A stretch of DNA of 64,000 bases. Source: Apium graveolens (taxonomy: Eukaryota > Streptophyta > Magnoliopsida > Apiales > Apiaceae). The stretch's first letter is position 1. Every line of letters begins with the position of its first letter. This document shows positions 1 through 11,900 of this stretch, piece by piece. A model generated the notes under the pieces. The model was not told where the DNA came from and did no database searches. It saw nothing but the letters and a program-made list of their open reading frames with translations. The stretch is from positions 141,229,135-141,293,134 of the forward strand of contig NC_133650.1 in NCBI RefSeq assembly GCF_009905375.1. Direction: 5' to 3'. Both the position numbers and the translations under genes were made by a program.

Positions 1-2
1 CA

Positions 3-1929
3 AAGGAAAATGCACCTATCCAGGGGGAGCAAGCTGAAGATCCTACCATAACTCAAAACTCTCAAGAAGCATCAGAACCTGTAACTGGCTCTTCAAGTTC
101 TGATGAGCCAAATTCTGATAACCTTGGAAACTCTGATACTTCAAATCCTGATGGATCCAACTCAAATTCTGAAGTTTCAGAGAGCATAACTATAGGGGTG
201 CATCAGAAAATGTTGATGGAGATAACATGGATCATGGGGGAGGATCCAGTTCTAGAAATCAACTTCCATCTGCAAGGAAGTGGACCAAATCACATACACC
301 TGACTTATTATTGGAGATCCTGAAGCAGGTGTCAGAACTAGAACTGCAACAATAAATGAATGTCTCTATCATTCTTTTCTATCTCAGACTGAACCAGAGA
401 AGGTGGAAGAAGCTCTTCAAGATGCTGATTGGGTGCAAGCAATGCAGGAAGAGTTGAATGAATTTGAAAGAAATAAAGTCTGGACCCTAGTGCCAAAACC
501 AAAGAACAGATCTATTGTTGGCACAAAATGGGTGTTCATGAAAAAAACTTAAAGTGATGGCATAATTACAAGGAACAAAGCAAGGCTGGTTGCTAAGGGT
601 TACTCTCAACAGGAGGGTATTGATTATGATGAAACATTTGCACCAGTTGCTAGATTGGAAACCATAAGAATCTTTTTGGATTATGCTGCTCATAAAAAGT
701 TTAAAGTCTTTCAAAAGGATGTGAAAAGTGCTTTTCTCAATGAAGAATTGGAAGAAGAGATATATGTTGAACAACCTCTAGGATGTGAAGATTCAAAATT
801 TCCGAATCATGTCTACAGATTTGAAAAAGCACTTTATGGTCTTAAGCAAGTTCCAAGAGCATGGTATGAGACTTTAGCTCAATTCCTTCTGGAAAGTGGA
901 TTTCACAGAGGCACAATTGATAAAACACTGTTCTACCTCAATCATGGAAAGGACTTACTTTTGGTACAGATATATGTTGATGATATCATATTTGGTTCTA
1001 CTAATGCCAAACTCTGTGAAAGGTTTGCAAAGCTAATGCAATCAAGATATCAATTAAGTATGATGGGAGAACTTAGTTATTTTCCAGGACTTCAAGTCAA
1101 GCAAAATGAAGAAGGTACTTTTATCTGTCAATCCAAGTACACCAGAAATTTACTGAAGAAATTTGGAATGCAAGACTATTCAACTGCATCCACTCCCATG
1201 GCCACTGTAATCAAGTTAGATAAAGATACTGGTTCATCAGTAGATATTATTAACTACAGAGGTATGATTGGCTCTTTACTCAATTAAACTGCAAGTAGAC
1301 CTGATATCATGTATGCTACATGTCTTTGTGCAAGATCTCAGGCTGATCCAAGAGAACCTCATCTAATAACTGTGAAAAGAATTTTCAAGTACCTCAAGGG
1401 TAAAGTTAATCTAGAATTGTGGTATCCTAGAGAATCAGATTTTAAGCTAATAGGTTACCCAGATGTAGATTTTGCATGATGCAAAATAGACAGGAAAAGC
1501 ACTAGTGGAAGCTGCCAATTTCTTGGAGGCAGATTAGTTTCTTGGTTTAGCAAGAAACAGAAATCAATTTCCACATCAACTACAGAAGTAGAATATATTG
1601 CTGCAAGAAGCTGTTATGCACAGATTCTTTGGATGAAGAATCGGTTACTGGATTATGGGTTAGAATTTTCTAAAATACCTATTTTCTGTGATAATCAAAG
1701 TGTTATTGCTATGACAGGTAATCCAGTTCAATACTCAATGACAAAGCACATCAGTATTAGGTACCATTTCATAAGGGAACATGTGATGGAAGGTACAGTG
1801 GAATTGCATTTTGTTCCAACAGATCAACAACTAGCAGATATCTTCATAAAACCACTATATGAAGCTACTTTTACAAGACTGGCAAATAAAGATGGAATGG
1901 TTTCAGGTTCTTTCTCTAAATCTGCTTAG
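3..1929 (+). pseudogene. pol: Copia pol remnant: integrase-RT linker, reverse transcriptase, RNase H
   Basis: This copied element RNA into DNA when active. The first ~230 bases encode a Ser/Asn/Asp-rich linker as found between integrase and RT in copia. RT follows: a [11 protein letters not shown] block near 580, [11 protein letters not shown] near 629-661, the [11 protein letters not shown] block near 711, [13 protein letters not shown] near 834, and the catalytic YVDDI at about 973. RNase H follows (STSGSCQFLGG near 1500, a DNQS motif near 1690, LADIFIKPL near 1831) and ends at a stop at 1927. The gene is dead: the frame changes near 200 and near 308, and in-frame stops lie at 550, 1285 and 1477. 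Pieces 655-1287 and 1633-1929 are open and in the same frame. The identification is secure; function is lost. Confidence 0.93.
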
Positions 1930-3064
1930 TTTTTGTTCTCATACATTAGACTTTATGATCAGTGTTTATAGGTTGTCTTATCTTCATGTAATATGTGCTT
2001 AAATTGTAATACATTAAATGTTGATTGTTATCTGAGTGATTCTATATACTCTGATAGTGATTTGAATGTTCTGTGACTATTCAATCCAATGAGGATACAT
2101 GTGCTAGATGCTGACCTAGTAGTCTTTAATATACTAGAAATCCCATGTTTGAATTAGTTGTTTATGTGGAAACTCATTAACACAAGCAAATTCTAATATT
2201 GAGCTTAGTCAAATTTACTTTGTGTATCTTATTACTAAGTCACAAACTAGATTCTTGTTTCTTATCTGTCAAATTCTGATGTCAGTAAATCTTAAGGATG
2301 AACTAAATGTTGATAAGCCTCACTTATCTGAAGAAAAGAAAAGAAAAGAAAATTAAAGTCAGGTACTCCTTTGAGATCTAGAGTAAATATGTGGAAGGGA
2401 AGACCCAAGTGCATTACTGGTAAGTCACTCCATATGAATGATGAAAATTATTGTGGTGATTAAGTTGTTTTTGACAAATAGTTAAGTGTCATTTGTATAA
2501 ATTCTGAGGACAAGTTCTGATGGAAGTTCTGATGATTAAACTCTAAAGGAACAAGTCAGTATTTGTATGAAGAATCACAAATACAAACATTCACTTTTTG
2601 AGTACAGAATCCATGTTCTGATGACTGTTAAAATCTGATAATAGTCAAGTTCTGATATTAAATCCCGATGCTTACGTGGCATTATTCTTTACTTGACTTA
2701 TTTATGGTAAATACTGAAACGATCATTTTTAATCAAAATATAATTAGGTGAGATAAAACAGTCACAATCATTTGGGTTAGTGGTAAACGTGTTTGTCTTG
2801 AAAAACTGCATGTGCACAATAATTGTTACTTATTTCTCGTTCCCATTAACTCATGCTTTAACTTTTTACTAATTGTTATTAGTACACATCGGTCTAGAGA
2901 GAAGAGGCATCATTAACTCTACATTTAATCATTAATCAGTCCTTTAGTCCCTTGATATTCCATTGGCTATTTAACCAACATTTCATCTCAGACAAATCAT
3001 CTTCTATTCACAAACAAAATCATTATCTCTCTTTTAATTCTCACCATTTTTATTCTTCATAAAA
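1930..3064 (+). other. Non-coding spacer between copia pol and extra gene
   Basis: No coding region, LTR end or RNA gene was recognised here. The words TTCTGAT and AAGTTCTGATG recur (for example 2272-2281, 2515-2535 and 2610-2655). The same words fill the extra gene at 4032-5115, which ties this stretch to that element. A short GAAAA-type run lies at 2333-2352. Confidence 0.5.
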
Positions 3065-3331
3065 ATGGTTCTTGTAAACATGTTTATGAATTATGAAAAC
3101 TTCAACGTCGAGTTCAGCTGTGGTGACTGGGAACAGGAATGGCACGTCACTGCCATTCCTGATGAGATATGGAACTTGGTTCCATAAGAGGTTCAGAAAA
3201 ATCTCTTGTTCTTTAAGATGGACTATCAACTCCTTCTTGATCGCTTGGGAGAAGAACGGAGAGAGGCTCTTCTTCAGCAAGAACGGATCATCCGTCTTGC
3301 AGTACTTTTTATCAACAGCAGGAGGTACTAA
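3065..3331 (+). pseudogene. Short ORF at the head of the env-like region (broken)
   Basis: From ATG 3065 a frame of 88 codons runs to a stop at 3329, with one in-frame TAA near 3186. The second half is charged and helical in character: Leu-rich stretches near 3200-3290 with Arg/Glu pairs, then LAVLFINSRRY at the end. I do not recognise a family. The position, after pol and before the coiled-coil gene, fits the N-terminal part of the extra gene of SIRE-like copia elements. It could be a first exon, because GT follows the last codons. An overlapping frame at 3093-3338 is a shadow. Confidence 0.4.
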
Positions 3332-3657
3332 TCGATAATTTTCCTTCTTAGACCAAGGCTGTTAATGTTCACAATCTTAGATTAGGATTATCTTGTAATC
3401 TTTTGCATGTAATCTATAAATTTCATAAGATGTACTCTTTGGATATTTTAATGAAATTTCTTTTGATTGCAAGATTTAGTCTTTGTTTATCTCGTATTAT
3501 GTGCATGTGAATGTTCTCTTTGAAGCCTGTTAATCTTTCTTTCATCTACTTGAACTGTATTTCTTGATGAATGTTTTGATTAAAATTGTGGTAACTAATA
3601 ATTTGTGTTGATTTGATAAACAAATGTTGAATTTGAATCGACATACCCTGAGTTACA
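3332..3657 (+). other. Non-coding gap within the env-like region
   Basis: This AT-rich stretch (e.g. ATCTTGTAATCTTTTGCATG near 3390) has no long frame on either strand. It separates the ORF at 3065-3331 from the coiled-coil frame that is open from about 3658. It may be an intron or simply spacer; nothing else is recognisable. Confidence 0.35.
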
Positions 3658-5115
3658 CTTGAAAAAGTCGAAGCAATTGAGAAAGCTCAAGAGAAGCAAC
3701 AAGCCCAAATCTCTGAGGTTCTGGAAAATCAAGCTTCTCAACAGGCTCAATTGAATGATATTCAATCTTCAGTGGAACTTCTTCTCTCACTCCTATTATC
3801 AGATGATGCCTAAAGGGGGAGAAGATAGTTAAGTCCAAATGCTCAAATGATCAATTATTGAAGAAGAAAGATGATGAAGCTGATGACCAGGGAAACCCTG
3901 GCAAGGGTAGAGGTCAAGTTCAAAGTAAAGGGCAGAGCAGCAAGGTTTCTTCAAGGTAACTAATTACTGAAGCAATCAAATCTTCTACTCAAAAGAAGAC
4001 AAGTTTTGAAGCTACTCAAACTCAAAATTTGATGGCAAGTACTAAAACTCAAAATCTGATATCAAGTTCTGATGAGCAAAGTCTGACAAAGCCTGATGTT
4101 CTGATACAAGGTAGAAGTCAAGATTCTCAAAAGTTCATGCAAACTCTGAAGCTCAAGGGAAAGCAGACTACTGTCTACTACAAGGATCCCAAGATTCAGA
4201 TACTTGATGAGGAAATTGCTAGAAGATTATTTCTGAAGCATAATCCAGGAATGGATTTAGAAAATCTCAAGGAGGAAGAAGCTAGATTTAAAGCTGAAAA
4301 GAAAAATCTAAAGCCAAAAGCTTCTGTTGTAAAGAAACCTCCAAGGCCTAAGGAAAAAGGCATTGTGATCAAGGAGAAGTCACAAACTGAGGCATCAAAG
4401 TCCAAAACAAGATCACATATTGAGATTGATCCCAAAGACAAAGGAAAGGGAAAAGTTGATGAACCAATCAAGCCACGGGAGATGAAAATTCCTCAAATTC
4501 TGATAAAACTTGTGTGCAAAACGGTTCAAGTTACTGATGATATTCTTGCTGAAGATACAGATTTTCAAACTCTAAAAAGAAAGAAGATTTCTAAAGAATC
4601 AAAGACAACCTCTGACAAGGCTCAAGTTGTTCAAAGTGAAGAACAGCAAGCTATAACAGAAACAGCAAGTTCTGATAAAGTCATCAAGTCAACCTCTGAC
4701 AGTGCTCAAGTTGATTTAGACAAAATGGAAGTAGCTGATAAAAAGAAACTTCTGTGGAAAAATGTCAAACCATCATATCCAAAGAAAAGCCAATTAATGT
4801 CTACTTTCATGATTATTGGGTTAAATGCTAGAGAACCAAGAGACGGGGCTGGGCTAGGTTCTGATGAAGCTAAGATTAATACAGGAGTTGAAGTTGCTAC
4901 TAGAGATCCATTTCTATTGACTGACATACCTCTTAAAGATGTTACACAGAAATACCTTGATAAAGTTATATCTGTTCAAGTGGTACTGGATGCTCATAAC
5001 AAGCACAATGTTAAGGAAAATATGATTCTATTTCTTGAAGATGGAAGGACATATCAAATGTCAGAATCAGATGTGTTGAACAAATCATTGAAAGAACTTC
5101 AATTCTTTCATTACC
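3658..5115 (+). pseudogene. Env-like extra gene of the copia element, coiled-coil and Lys/Ser-rich, split by two insertions
   Basis: The first block (3658-3810) is a heptad-like, Gln/Glu/Ala-rich coiled coil ending in a Leu-rich segment (SVELLLSLLLSDD). A one-base frame change lies near 3811, and an in-frame stop at 3957. From ATG 4032 the frame is open to the insertion of element 1 at 5115. This part is rich in Lys, Glu, Ser and Asp (repeated SSSD/STSD words, several KEKGIVIKEK-like charged blocks) with no membrane segment seen. The same frame continues through 26035-26089 and 50699-50789, where a TAG at 50790 interrupts it; further in-frame stops lie at 50940 and 51024. Extra genes in this position are called env-like in SIRE-type copia elements. 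No envelope function is shown here. Confidence 0.6.
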
Positions 5116-6289
5116 TGTAACACCCCCAAATCCGGGGTCGGGGATTCGGGTTGTCACGAGTTCCATTTCCCTTATCAATACTTAATCTTAAAAGTCAACC
5201 AACTACTGCGTACTGTGACCCCACAATATACACAGACCATAAGTTATAGTCTCAGAGATGAATACCAAAAATAACACAAGTCATTTTATTCCACAATTAT
5301 AAGTCATTACACCTCAAAAGGGTTTCTGAATAAATTTACATATTCTTTGCCATTATTACAATTCATAATATACATAAGTCTGGTACATCAATAGTTGAAA
5401 ACCTAGCCTATTGGTAGTCCCTACCTCAGCTACGGCGGCATCAACGCCTACAGGAAACTGCGGAACATTTCCTATCCGCTCGCGAATTGGGAGCTTGATC
5501 ATGTTCATCTTGCCTATCTGTTGTTGTGTGATGAAAGAATAAAGCAAGGGTGAGCAACAAGCCCACCGAAATAATATGTATAATAATTAACAATATATGA
5601 GCATTCTCATAGTACTCAAGAAAGTCTTGGTTAAGAAGAAATGAACCAAGTTGATATCTTAACGCGACCAAGTCGCAAAATATTCAGTATATACATACAT
5701 ATATACTTTTCACAATCTTTGAAATCCTCTGACATGTATAATATACACAGAGTTCATGTTTATAACTGTATAAAAATATCGTTGCAAGGTGATCTCATAT
5801 ATCTAACCTTGTCTCAATGCTTTTCTGAAAATCTTTGATATGCATAAGATAATCATTTACTAGATATAAGTTTAAAAGATGAAGTTACAAGATACTCCAA
5901 TATACTTATATCTTTTCCGAATACTACTTGAACTACCACCGTTCAAGTTATAATTAGTTTCAAAAGTTCATCACACTGATGAGACTACAAGATAAGACTT
6001 GAATAGATTCAATCTTTGAAATATCATTATAAATAATGAAGTTACGAGATACTTCATTAAGTCCTGATATATATATACACACCTATATATATATACATTT
6101 CATACACTCCTTGAAAACCTCTGTTATGAAAATTATAAACAGAGTTGTAATATCCAATGAATTTGGAAAGGAGAAAACCTTGGCATAAATCTGATATCTT
6201 GTTGATCAGCAAAGATACCAATAAGTAATCTTTTCTACTAGTTGATGGACGAATTCCCCACTGGTCATCACCCTGGCCGCAATAGGACC

Positions 6290-6385
6290 TTATGCTGGAC
6301 TGCCACTCAGCCACTTATGCATTTGATGGACTCCCACTGAGCCACTTACACTTTCATGGACGCCCACTGAGCCCATGTTGCTTAT
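6290..6385 (-). repeat. Short tandem repeat around GGACTCCCACTGAGCC
   Basis: Three degenerate copies of about 28 bp, each with TGGAC(T/G)(G/C)CCACT(C/G)AGCC followed by a spacer, lie at about 6295-6380. The equivalent is present in the other LTR at 15893-15980. It is more diverged in element 2 (28850-28930), where GGCCGGGTAACGGTCTA-like copies occupy the place. Confidence 0.6.
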
Positions 6386-6829
6386 GCTGACTCAATAGAT
6401 GGACTTACTTCCCGAACGTTGGGTAAGTAATCAAGATGTTTCTCAAAACAGCAACCTCGTTGCGAATGTAAAATACACCACTGAGCCGGATCCCTCAGGT
6501 TTTGAGCGAGTATTTAAATCCCCTTCGAAAGAAAGATCTTAAATATAAAAATGAGTTTTGGGATCCGCTCTAACTTTTAAAATCATTTTGAAGACTCGAA
6601 AACATTTTTAAGAATATTTGGAGTAATGCTGATTTAATAAAATAAATCAACCCCGATATATTAGAAAATATCTGAATATTATTATTTAAATAATATTCCC
6701 AAAAGGATAATCTCTATATAAACAATTTGAAGTAGAAGTTTTAAAACTCATACTTGAAATGAATATTAAATAACCAAAGATATACTTATACGAAAGTATT
6801 ATCTTTATTTGAATAATCGAAAATAAGTT

Positions 6830-7010
6830 TGATTATCGAAACATTATTCTTTAATAAAATAAAGAATAATATTTAGTAAATAAGCGCAGTCATAAGTCCT
6901 CAAATGAATATTCAAAAATAATATTCATTAAATAAAATAACGGAGTCATAAATCCTCGAATGAATATTCAAAAATAATATTCATTAAATAAATAAAATAA
7001 AGTTATCGAA
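6830..7010 (-). repeat. AT-rich tandem repeat with GAATATTC palindromes
   Basis: A unit of about 58 bp is built on GAATATTCAAAAATAATATT and CGGAGTCATAA. It occurs two to three times, each unit being partly self-complementary. It is conserved in all four long LTRs of elements 1 and 2 (about 16440-16610, 28200-28380 and 48760-48930). Confidence 0.65.
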
Positions 7011-9129
7011 TAAACCTTATTCGATTAATAGTTTTGAAAACTATATCAATATATATATATTATACTCGGGAACATCGACTCCCGGTTTAGAAAAATGTTC
7101 ACCTTTGGGTCCCCTATACTAAGGGTATACGCAACTACTGCTTATCTCTAGCATAGGTATTATGCAACTATAAGCATTGAAATCAACAGATAGATAACCA
7201 GATTACAAAACAGACATGCATATATATACCATTTCAGCATGCTTCAATATATCACAAAATTTGCTAATTAACCAACATGCATCTATCACAAGATAATGCA
7301 TATACATATATACATCACCACAACAGTATAACAGGCGGAAAACTTGCCTCAGTGCTCCTGGATAGACTTAAGCTTAGAGTGGGTCCGATAACCTATGAAC
7401 AACAACATAAGTTGTAATTAAACCCCGGTCACTTAAGAAACTAGACTTTAACCAATTGAACCCTAACATTCGCTTATGGTCACTCTTACGCTTAACGAAT
7501 CACCTAAGTCGTTCGAGTACCCTCGGCTCCACCATTTTTAATAAATTAACCATTAAGAATTTTAAGGCGATTCTTTCGCGAGTACCTTACCAACTGCCTA
7601 ATCAACTTAACATAATTTTTACATATCCCAATTAGTCATTTAAAGTCCTTAACCAAGGTTTCAAAGTAAGGCGAGGGGTAATGGTTCGTTCGCGAAACGC
7701 CGTTACTTAAAACGGTCGTTTCTCCTAAACCGTACATCGGATTCAAACGAACCACATATCAAAACGAAGCTCGTAACATGAACTATCTAATCATGGCAAT
7801 GATAAAAACCTAACAGTGAGTCCTCGGGTCCTGATGTTAAGAACAAAAATAGTCTAAAGTAAATCGGACATTACGACGGCTATGTTTACGTGATTACCAA
7901 TTTTTATCCTACTCCAAATCAACCACAAACCAACCACAATCCAACCATACAACCAAACTCCATCCATACCTCACTACAACAGCCCCAACACCTCAAGTTT
8001 TTCCAATTTACACTACTTCCCAATCATGAACTAAAAGCTTACATAAGTTCTTTAACTAATCAACAAGATTTACAACTCCAAACACATCACTAACCAACAC
8101 ATCTCTGAGTACACCATAATCAAGCTTCTCATGAACCATTCCAAACACAAAAACTCTAAATATAAAAAAGTAGGGCTAGGGTATGAGATTATACCTTCCT
8201 TGGTGAGTAAAAGTAACTAAGGAGCTTGGAATCACCCTTGAAAGTCCTTACCAAAGCTTAATCTAAACAAAAACTCAAGAACAAAATTTCAAGTTCTTGA
8301 AAAACACTATTCACCAAGAACTTTGATGAATTGATTAGCTATGTTAAACATGGAATCTTGAGCTTAAACTTATGGCTCATCTAAGTTATGAATTATGGAA
8401 GCTAAAGAAACAAACCTCTTGAATTATGAATGTGTGTAGCTTGATTTTTGAAATTTTTCCTTTGCTTTTCATGGAAAAGCCGAGAGCAATAGATGGGGGA
8501 AGAAACGAAATGAGTTTGTTTTGGTTGCTTTTAATTTTGGTGTTTGTGAAATGAATACTTGATGGAGATTGCTTTGATAAAGTGATGACATCACTTGGAT
8601 GACCTCACCTCCAAGCCACATGTCTTTCCCTTAAGGTTTGATGATGTCACCTTCTCTTTTAACCACTTGTTTTAGCTTTTCTTGGAAGTTTCCTTCCCAT
8701 TCTACTTGTATGTGCTTGTCCCTTGGTCGTTTATTTGTTTTACGGTTCGCTTAACTCTGTTCTCTTTCGTTGTTTGAGGGATCACATCCAGGATCTTATT
8801 ACTTGGGTTCCCCTAAATCTTTCTCAATATCTTATAATCCTTTAATGATCCTCTCTTATAATCCTTGAATTTAAATCCCTTTAACCACGTTACCTTATAC
8901 TCAATTCTTTCGGTATCTGGTGGATTTTCGGGAAAAATCAAAGTGTTCGGATTTGGATTCTGACGATCTTTACATACACTTATATACCACATAGAGTACT
9001 AATAATATCTCAGAAGATCAATAAAAGAACCCCTACATAGTGTGGTATGAAAAGTTTTCTTATTCAGCATAATCGGCAAAATCACTATTCATAAGGGTTT
9101 CAAAAATTCCAAAAATTGGGGTTATTACA

Positions 9130-9158
9130 GTCTCCCCTCCTTAAAAGGATTTCGTCCC
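9130..9158 (-). promoter_or_regulatory. Polypurine tract of element 1
   Basis: On the minus strand this reads AAGGATTTC-type plus AAGGAGGGGAGAC immediately upstream of the 3' LTR. It is the expected primer for plus-strand DNA synthesis. Confidence 0.8.
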
Positions 9159-9169
9159 AGAATCGGATA

Positions 9170-9860
9170 GAAAATGAATAGGGATGCTCTCTTAGCATTG
9201 TACTTTCTAACTCTCAAGTAAATTTTCCCACAGTATGGTTCTACCATTAAACTCTGACTAGTTTGATAGCCCTTCTCCTAAGCACTTGTTCCTTTTCAAT
9301 CTATAACCCTTCCTGGTTGCTCCATATAGGTTACGTCTGGTTGCATGCCTATGCGCTCATATGCCCTTATTTGTCTGGCATCCGGATTACAATTTCTTAA
9401 CATTGATACGTGGAACACGTTTTGAACTTGCTACATGTTCGGGGGTAGGGCTAGCTCATATGCTAACTTCCCAATACGTCTTAATACCTCAAAGGGTCCA
9501 ACAATTCGTGGGCTTAGCTTTCCTTTCTTTCCGAAACTCATCCATCCTTTCCAAGGGAATACCTATAACATCACTAGGTCCCCTACTTCCTATTCCTTGT
9601 CCTTTCATGTCAAATCAACATACTCCGTGTTCCCATCTTGGGCTACTACCAGCCGTCCTCTGACTAAATCTATTATATCCTTGGTCCTTTGGACCACTGC
9701 TGGTCTAAGCATCTTGCGCTCTGCAACATCATCATATCATAAGGGAGATCAACATTGTCTTCCCTCAAGGATCTAATAAGGCGAAATCTCGATAATGACA
9801 TATGATCTATTGTCGTAAGAAAACTCAATCTGTGTTAAGTAATCATTCCAATTTCTTTCA
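9170..9860 (-). pseudogene. Integrase C-terminus and chromodomain-like tail, element 1
   Basis: Read on the minus strand, the stretch encodes recognisable pieces of chromovirus integrase: RKCRSPL-type and ERLVVAQD-type segments, the SPWKGLMRFGKKGKLSPR-like block (9500-9560) and a KLAYELALPP/VFHISMLRKC block (9380-9470). A chromodomain-like tail follows, including an ERIDMQPDVT-like segment near 9330 and VLRRRAIKLV-like residues near 9270. Stops and frame changes break it. The chromodomain of such elements is thought to steer integration toward heterochromatin. The plus-strand frames 9361-9663 and 9435-9776 are shadows. Confidence 0.75.
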
Positions 9861-11550
9861 AGTCTATTCCACATACCCTCATCATAGCTTCTAGAATTAT
9901 AGCTTTTGCTTCTCAATACCCACTCTTTTCCAGTTTGTAATCGTTACTATCTTTCGTTCCTAATATTATACTGGTTACACTTTTGCTCGTTAGCGTTCTA
10001 TAACATTTTAATACACGCGTCAACCTTAGTATCACGAATGTGTTAGAATCAGAATACCACTGTACTGATACTACTTCCTTTCTAGCTGCTTCTATCTTCG
10101 AAAGCTTGATCCATCATATAGAAGTAAAGGAATTTGTTGAGAGATCATTATGATCATGAACACTTGTTATATCGCATAGTTAGTACAGAAGGTGGCCAGC
10201 CTTTAGTACTTGACAAGCAATTAAACAATAGATGGTATCCTACTAGGCTTCTATCACACAGATAGATAGTCATTCGGCAATACCTCCCCTTCTGGAAGGG
10301 TTATTCTTCTCAGCTTACATGAAATGAAAAGGAGAGAAAAGAACGAATTGAAGAGAATTGTATATATATTAAAATATATACTGCCACAAAATATCTGGCT
10401 TGAAATCTACCTCTGAACTATAGAGGTTTATCATAGGAGAACAAAACATATATGTATATAAATCAACATTAAGCATTATAGCATCGTATTTTACATGCCT
10501 AATTATTTTTGATATTCCGTTCATCATTCTATGGACCCATGCTCTTCCTCGAGCTTATACACAATCACCTTTGAAACTCCCTTGACATCGAAAATCGAAT
10601 CTGGGATTTCATTCTAGACATCATCGTTACTAGAATTCTATGCTTGCACCGCAACCTTCTTCGTATAGTAATACAACTCTCTATTCCTAAGAAGGAATAA
10701 ATATTCAATAGGTAGATAATCGACTTAATTAGTCTATCAATGATAACTTATACATCACCACGACCCGATTAGTGGTACTCAATCTCAACATCCATTCTAA
10801 TACAACTCTCACGGTTGTAAGTAATCGGCTCATTACTCGCAGAATCATTCCTGCATTACTATGGTCCATCGTTGACCCACTGTAGTCATTCGTTTTCCTT
10901 GGATCTTAATAGTTAACCATACGGAGTTCATACCTGTCGTATCAAATTCTTCTAAGGAGTTAACATAATCACCATTCATAATTCATGAAGAACACTCCAG
11001 ATCCTGACGTACTTTCATGACATAAAGCAGATAAAATTGCAGAAGAGTTTCAATCAAAGCAACGATAGCAGGTTAATACCATTCATAATCATATGCCTTC
11101 AATAGAAGACTTAACTCAAAGGTTCGTTTAGTCCTTTTTGAAACATGGTCCTAGATTATTTTCAAGATAGGACCTTCTAAAATAGATAGCCCGCTCATGG
11201 CGATTACACGAATTAAACCTTTACCAAACTACTATTACGGTTGGGTATTGCACAATCATCAGAAGGAACATCAATCTTCCAAACCATAATACAACCTTCA
11301 CGGCTTCAACCATTATCACTATATTCCTCTGGCACGAGCACCTATGATTGTCCTTTTACACTTAAAGTGTCGGCCACCTCTTTGGCCTTTCCTGATAGTA
11401 AAATTTCCTTACAATCAATGTCTTTTAAATGATCTTCAACTAAATTTTCTACCTCATTTCCAATCACTACTTGCGTGAAAATGCTCTTCCTTACGCTTTG
11501 GTGAAAAAAATATATCACCATTTTTCCATAAGTTATTGCCTCGGTCTTTT
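9861..11550 (-). other. Degenerate internal region of element 1, no readable domain
   Basis: This is the homologue of 44411-45925 in element 2. Weak integrase-like pieces may be present, but stops are frequent in all frames. A segment conserved among all the long-LTR elements lies at 10231-10278. A piece of RNase H tail (a GKAKEVADTL-like motif on the minus strand) lies near 11365-11395. The plus-strand frame 11241-11432 is a shadow. Confidence 0.5.
10231..10278 (-). other. Conserved internal segment, element 1 copy
   Basis: On the minus strand this contains ATCTATCTGTGTGATAGAAG followed by GGATACCA. The same segment is at 45481-45530 (element 2), in diverged form at 57488-57530 (element 4, minus) and at 63441-63490 (element 5). 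Its role is unknown. Confidence 0.6.
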
Positions 11551-11559
11551 AGAGGTTAA

Positions 11560-11900
11560 CATTGTCACAACTAACTCTCGATCATACTTAGGACGTCTCT
11601 TATCTTGGGCCCTACATGTTTTCACCAATCTCGACCTTCATTGGGTCGATCTATACTTTCTTATGATTCAACACGTGCCCACCTGGCATCATTATAATTA
11701 TGTCATATTTCCTTTATCAAAATTTCTATTCTTGAGAACTTTGAATATTACTTTTTTTCCTTGTAAAACCTCTTAGGTTATTCTTGAATCGTTCCTCCTG
11801 TATTCCCTAGATACAGGGCATATCAAAATACCATTTACTAATACCAGAATCATTGTCTATATACTTCTAAAAAATTTCTCCACTGATCCTTAAAGGTTGT
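11560..11900 (-). pseudogene. Reverse transcriptase fragment, element 1
   Basis: The minus strand encodes a degenerate gypsy RT palm/thumb: an ILI-type active-site strand in which the usual FIDDIL is changed, then LRITLEVLQ-like and VGHVLN-like segments and a DPMRVE-like stretch. Several stops interrupt it. The frames seen on the plus strand here are shadows. Confidence 0.6.

Larger units (their letters stand above)
1..5115 (+). mobile_element. Ty1/copia element (SIRE/Maximus-like), left part
   Basis: This is the oldest layer. It holds decayed copia pol, then a non-coding stretch, then a coiled-coil extra gene in the place where SIRE-type copia elements carry an env-like gene. The element is interrupted at 5115 by element 1, resumes for 60 bp at 26030-26089, is interrupted again by element 2, and ends at 50694-52265 with its 3' LTR. 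Two matched TSD pairs (ttacc and aagac) and an extra-gene reading frame that stays open across both insertions show the three pieces belong together. The 5' LTR, gag and most of integrase lie left of the window. The clade name is inferred from domain order. Confidence 0.8.
5116..9129 (-). repeat. 3' LTR of element 1 (4,014 bp)
   Basis: This is bounded by TG...CA (tgtaacaccccc on the left, gttattaca on the right) and matches 14713-18495 plus 25797-26029. It is unusually long. No gene is present: the frame 5441-5671 has no ATG, and 7890-8093 is an antisense shadow. It contains a Ser/Pro-like TGAGCC repeat (6290-6385), an AT-rich palindromic tandem repeat (about 6840-7010) and the near-palindrome around 5548-5566. 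Confidence 0.95.

Noticed and set aside
7890..8093. Gln/Pro/His-rich frame in the LTR of element 1.
   Set aside because: It lies antisense to the element. The other LTR copy (17489-17690) changes in ways that ignore the frame, and it matches no family.
9361..9776. Two plus-strand frames of about 100 codons.
   Set aside because: They are shadows of the minus-strand integrase/chromodomain remnant of element 1.
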